From contig CALRFE010000031.1 in NCBI GenBank assembly GCA_943356425.1, positions 1-7,666 of the forward strand: DNA of 7,666 nucleotides, written 5' to 3'. The notes beneath the pieces were generated by a model, which did not search any database, was not told where the DNA came from, and worked only from the letters and a program-made list of their open reading frames with translations. The position numbers and the translations under genes were made by a program. Of this stretch, positions 4,866 to 7,666 are shown one piece after another. Position 1 is the first letter of the stretch; the number at the start of each line of letters is the position of its first letter. The DNA comes from Candidatus Nomurabacteria bacterium. GTDB lineage: Bacteria > Patescibacteriota > Minisyncoccia > Phycocordibacterales > UBA9973.

Positions 4866-6524
4866 TTATTGTTTGACGTGGAAGTGATTTTCTTCGTCGA
4901 TAAATTTTAGACCAGCTTTTACATAGAGCGCTGCTTGGCCAGAAGCACAACCACCCAATGCTTCTCCGGGGATCCAATTGATGCATGTGTAAGGATTGCC
5001 TGTTTTGACCCACGATGTCAGGTTCGGTGTTTGTGCATTTTCACGCAGATCGAACACGCTTAATCCTGGGCCATGAGAAGCATGGAGCCAGCACTCTGTC
5101 CCGCCAGTTATTACAAGCTCGCAATTATTTCCACACTGGTTCTTTATTGTCGTTAACATTGTGTTTGCTTGTGATGGAAAACTGGAAAGAGAAGTACACC
5201 CTGTATTACCAACATTCGCGCAATTATTGGCGTTGACTGTTACTCCACTCGGCAAATTGCCTCTTTCAAGACTGTCAGATGGCCATGCCATACCGGCGGT
5301 AACGGGCGTAATAACAGTAGTATATCCCTGCATCACTACCACGGTCGGAGATTGTGGACACGGCGTATCGAATGTCTGATTTGATCCACCAACAGGAATC
5401 GTTACAGTCTGTGATTGTGGTGGCAATTCATAATTTTGAATGGAAGTAACGGTAACAGGAACTACTCCAAAGTTTAGACTCACCAGTTGTGGATTGATCG
5501 TGTAGAGAATAAGGTATGAAGCAAGGCCGATGAAAAGTCCTGCGAATGCCTTCGAGATCGTTTCTTTGCCATCTTCTTTTCCGCCGATCGCATCAGTCGA
5601 CATGTATTGCACACCGCCGACAATGATCATGATGACTGCAAGGACGCCGATGATGCCGATACAGATCTTGAAGATCGTGTTGATGTATGCGGATAAGCTT
5701 GTTCCGCTGTTGATCTTTTTGTACGTTCCCCCATTGTTGTCTATTGGGATCGGCTCGAGCAAGCAATACAAGCTCTCTCCATTTGTGCTCGTCGGATTGT
5801 ATGAATCTGCATTTGTCGCGTCGCCATCGGTGTGGCATTTTGGATCAAGCGCATCTGCTTTGTTGTCTCCATTGTTATCAACTCCATCACTGCACTCAGC
5901 AGAACAATTTCCTGGAATCGTATTTGCCCCGTTATATACCTGGCTCTGTGTCGGATTAACGGTGATCGGCACAGTACCATCTTCGTTCGCTGTTGGTGTG
6001 TATGATCCATTGTTCGTAATATTTCCATCGCTGTGGCAGTTCGGATCGGATTGATCAGGATGCGTGTCATTGTCATTATCTTGGCTGTCGGCACATTGGC
6101 CAGTTGCTGCCACTTGTACGGTCGTAAAATTACCCGTCGCTGTTGCGCGGATCATTGTCGCAGGATCACTCGAAAGACGATATTCAGTTTTATAAAAATA
6201 ATGCGTACCCGCAGCAAGTCCAGTAAATATCTTTGTAAAAGTAACGTTTTTAGGAACACTAGCGGTCACATTCTGTGTACCGAGTGGGCCATTACCACTC
6301 ATAAAATCAGAAGTGAGGCTGTATTGGGACGAAATGACCACTGAAGTACCGACTGCGATGGCGTCGTCGGTCACCGTTCCACTGATAGTCGCGCCACTCG
6401 TCGTGACATTCGTCACGGCATTGTTCGTGATCGTCTGCGTGCCTGCCAGTACGAGCGTTGCCGGCATGCCGAACGATACGAACATGATCGCTATACCAGA
6501 AATAATTTTTTTGAGTAGCAACAT
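4866..6524 (-). CDS. Secreted multidomain protein with VirB2-like T4SS pilin core and M15-peptidase-like C-terminus
   Basis: No gene name is recognised. The 552 residues read as follows. Residues 1-27 form a signal peptide ending VLA before Gly28. About 30-137 form a fibronectin-III-like beta domain (ATISGTVTDD, GLAAGTHYFYKTEYRL). Two Asp/Asn-rich repeats follow, QCADSQDNDNDTHPDQSDPNC (143-163, split after QCADSQDNDN) and ECSDGVDNNGDNKADALDPKC, like thrombospondin type 3 Ca-binding loops. Residues 284-343 hold two hydrophobic helices around a polar loop, with IVGGVQYMST and LILYTINPQLV. This matches the two-helix VirB2/TrbC-like pilin found in Patescibacteria. The C-terminal part (about 380-552) carries ITGGTE, HASHGPGLSVFDLRE and FIDEENHFHVK, resembling the H...D...HxH zinc site of M15/DD-peptidases. 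It is the middle gene, with 1 base before and 2 bases after. It is likely part of an envelope-crossing secretion or pilus structure. Confidence 0.85.
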   Translation of the reverse strand: MLLLKKIISGIAIMFVSFGMPATLVLAGTQTITNNAVTNVTTSGATISGTVTDDAIAVGTSVVISSQYSLTSDFMSGNGPLGTQNVTASVPKNVTFTKIFTGLAAGTHYFYKTEYRLSSDPATMIRATATGNFTTVQVAATGQCADSQDNDNDTHPDQSDPNCHSDGNITNNGSYTPTANEDGTVPITVNPTQSQVYNGANTIPGNCSAECSDGVDNNGDNKADALDPKCHTDGDATNADSYNPTSTNGESLYCLLEPIPIDNNGGTYKKINSGTSLSAYINTIFKICIGIIGVLAVIMIIVGGVQYMSTDAIGGKEDGKETISKAFAGLFIGLASYLILYTINPQLVSLNFGVVPVTVTSIQNYELPPQSQTVTIPVGGSNQTFDTPCPQSPTVVVMQGYTTVITPVTAGMAWPSDSLERGNLPSGVTVNANNCANVGNTGCTSLSSFPSQANTMLTTIKNQCGNNCELVITGGTECWLHASHGPGLSVFDLRENAQTPNLTSWVKTGNPYTCINWIPGEALGGCASGQAALYVKAGLKFIDEENHFHVKQ

Positions 6525-6525
6525 A

Positions 6526-7530
6526 TTATTTTAGAATTATAGAGAGCGTCGCGCTTCCCTCTTGGAATAATTTGACTAATTGCTCGATCTTAAGAGAAAG
6601 CGTCGATGTTCCTTTCTGATTTCCTGCTTGCAGTGAGAGCGCGTTCTTTGAAGAGGGTGTCGGTACATCTTGATTATTGAGTGACCATGCATATGTAAGC
6701 AGTCGATCGCTCGGAGTTTTTGCTCCAAAAAAGTATGGAACGGCGACGATCGTTTTTGGTGTGCCGCTTTCAATCGTGACATTTCCACGGAGCGCGTGAT
6801 CATATCGGACGCCACGGAGCGGGTCGTTCTCGTAGAATACGATCTTTGGTGCGAACAGTTTTACAGCAAATTTGCTCTCTGCTGCGAATTGATCACGGAC
6901 TCCTGAAGCAGTGACATCGATATTTTCATCTGTATTGAGGTAGCTCTGGTAGAAAACAAATTCATTTTTTGCAAAACCGGAAGCATCTTGTGCTTTCGTG
7001 TCATTACGTGACCATGTGTAGGTAAAATCATTCGGTGTCAGGTATCTTCCGGATGCTGTCTGGATGAACGGCATCGCCACAACACGGATCGCACCCTCTT
7101 TCACAGGGAGCGGACGGCCTTTATAAAATGGCGGTACATAGCCGTCAGCTGATTCGATAAGGATATCAAGATCAGCAGGAGCGATCACAATGGTCTTTTG
7201 TAATGCTTCAAAATTTGGTGTGACGATAGAAATATCGATACGGGTCTGCGACCCCACAGGACCCGCGGTAAAAGAAAACTTTCTCTGGCCTGTGCCAGCA
7301 AGTGCCGCTTTTCCATTGACGAGCCATGTGATATCGGCCCGGTTAAGATCGGTAACATAACTGACGATCTCTATGGATACGCTCTCGTTTGCGCGAGGGG
7401 TGTCTGGTGTTACTTTTACACTGACATCTGCTTGCGCGAGCGATGCATGAGAAATGTTCGGTGCAGAAAAAAAGAGCACGAAGAGCAAGAAAAAAGAGAC
7501 GGTACGAATATGAGAATAACGTTCGTTCAC
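6526..7530 (-). CDS. Secreted Ig/PKD-like repeat protein, first gene of the surface operon
   Basis: I recognise a fold type but not a gene name. Of 334 residues, the first about 29 form a Sec signal peptide (basic RYSHIR, hydrophobic FFLLFVLFF, cleavage likely after SHA). The rest is beta-rich and seems to hold three Ig/PKD-like units, each marked by a Trp-containing strand: ADITWLVNGKA (66-76), FTYTWSRNDTKA (169-180) and LTYAWSLNNQDV (278-289). No catalytic motif is visible, and no further membrane anchor is evident beyond a mildly hydrophobic C-terminus. The GTG at 7528-7530 is chosen because it opens directly into the signal peptide and lies 7 bases after a perfect extended -10 box. The longer frame to 7623 runs through the terminator hairpin and promoter. 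The next gene follows after 1 base. It is probably an adhesive or structural partner of the pilin fusion. Confidence 0.8.
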   Translation of the reverse strand: MNERYSHIRTVSFFLLFVLFFSAPNISHASLAQADVSVKVTPDTPRANESVSIEIVSYVTDLNRADITWLVNGKAALAGTGQRKFSFTAGPVGSQTRIDISIVTPNFEALQKTIVIAPADLDILIESADGYVPPFYKGRPLPVKEGAIRVVAMPFIQTASGRYLTPNDFTYTWSRNDTKAQDASGFAKNEFVFYQSYLNTDENIDVTASGVRDQFAAESKFAVKLFAPKIVFYENDPLRGVRYDHALRGNVTIESGTPKTIVAVPYFFGAKTPSDRLLTYAWSLNNQDVPTPSSKNALSLQAGNQKGTSTLSLKIEQLVKLFQEGSATLSIILK

Positions 7531-7537
7531 ATAGGAA

Positions 7538-7546
7538 ATTATAGCA
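7538..7546 (-). promoter_or_regulatory. Extended -10 promoter of the surface operon, leaderless start
   Basis: On the minus strand TGCTATAAT forms a perfect TATAAT (7538-7543) with the TGn extension. Seven bases (7531-7537) separate it from the GTG start at 7530, so transcription should begin at or next to the start codon. No convincing -35 box is seen, which is tolerated by extended -10 promoters. Confidence 0.65.
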
Positions 7547-7553
7547 CAAAGAT

Positions 7554-7666
7554 AGTAAGTAGTAAGTAGAAAATAGTAAGTAGCGGGGATAATACAAAAG
7601 GTGCGCGGCCTTCGGCCGCGCACCTTTTGTATTATGTATTTCCCTACTAACTACTACCTACTTTCT
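7554..7666. repeat. AGTAAGTAG-type repeats flanking the terminator
   Basis: Left of the hairpin, AGTAAGTAG-like units recur (7554-7583). Right of it, CTACTAACTACTACCTACT (7644-7662) is an imperfect reverse complement. Together they form a loose inverted repeat around the terminator, the same design as the perfect 25-bp arms at 3336-3455 but with a different repeat sequence. The right side may continue beyond the window. Confidence 0.65.
7589..7635. terminator. Bidirectional intrinsic terminator upstream of the surface operon
   Basis: A 22-bp perfect stem (7589-7610 with 7614-7635) encloses a TTC loop; its core is AAAAGGTGCGCGGCC facing GGCCGCGCACCTTTT. No gene within the window ends here, so it probably terminates a gene beyond the right edge and insulates the operon. 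It shares the outer motif AATACAAAAG with the terminator at 3374-3405. Confidence 0.88.

Noticed and set aside
3454..5013. Longer propeller-protein frame starting at 5013
   Set aside because: The extra 50 residues lie inside the pilin-fusion gene and are not membrane-targeting. The ATG at 4863 gives a clean anchor sequence and a 2-base junction.
5530..6054. Plus-strand open frame of 174 codons
   Set aside because: It lies opposite the pilin fusion, has no family features, and arises from the coding pattern of the minus strand.
6526..7623. Longer Ig-like protein frame starting with an ATG at 7623
   Set aside because: It would translate the terminator hairpin and the promoter. The GTG at 7530 opens directly into the signal peptide.
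1..7666. CRISPR arrays, tRNA or rRNA genes, insertion sequences
   Set aside because: No regularly spaced repeats, cloverleaf-like sequences or transposase-like frames were seen on either strand.

Overview
The window looks like a piece of a Patescibacteria (Candidate Phyla Radiation, probably Parcubacteria-like) chromosome next to its replication origin. This rests on the compact dnaA / rpmH-rnpA-yidD / yidC-jag cluster, a short five-helix-type YidC of 241 residues, a VirB2-like pilin of the type seen in this group built into a larger protein, very tight gene spacing, and almost no Shine-Dalgarno sequences. The assignment is an inference from gene content; no marker alignment was possible.

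Layout. Positions 1-1097 (minus) hold dnaA, cut by the left edge before its DNA-binding domain. Positions 1098-1334 are a gene-free origin/dnaA-promoter region with one perfect DnaA box and two inverted repeats. Positions 1335-2053 (minus) hold rpmH-rnpA-yidD, with junctions of 2 and 0 bases. Positions 2054-2137 are a divergent promoter region. Positions 2138-3342 (plus) hold yidC followed by jag, and jag is interrupted by an in-frame TAA exactly between its KH and R3H domains. Positions 3336-3455 are a strong two-way terminator nested in a perfect 25-bp inverted repeat that reaches the stop codons on both sides. Positions 3454-7530 (minus) are a three-gene operon of surface or secreted proteins: an Ig-like repeat protein, a large VirB2-like pilin fusion, and a membrane-anchored beta-propeller protein. 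Positions 7589-7635 are a second two-way terminator.

How the genes fit together. RpmH (ribosome), RnpA (tRNA 5' processing), YidD and YidC (membrane insertion) and Jag/KhpB (RNA binding) form the conserved origin-proximal group, although here the rpmH-rnpA-yidD block is transcribed away from yidC-jag. The three-gene operon probably makes parts of an envelope-spanning or secretion/pilus-like structure: all three products carry a signal peptide or N-terminal anchor, and they are joined by junctions of 1 and 2 bases.

Most notable points: the stop codon splitting an otherwise intact jag; three promoters whose -10 boxes lie 6-7 bases from the start codon, implying leaderless mRNAs for rpmH, yidC and the first surface gene; the pilin fusion with Ca-binding-like repeats and an M15-peptidase-like tail; and the nested inverted repeats around terminators.
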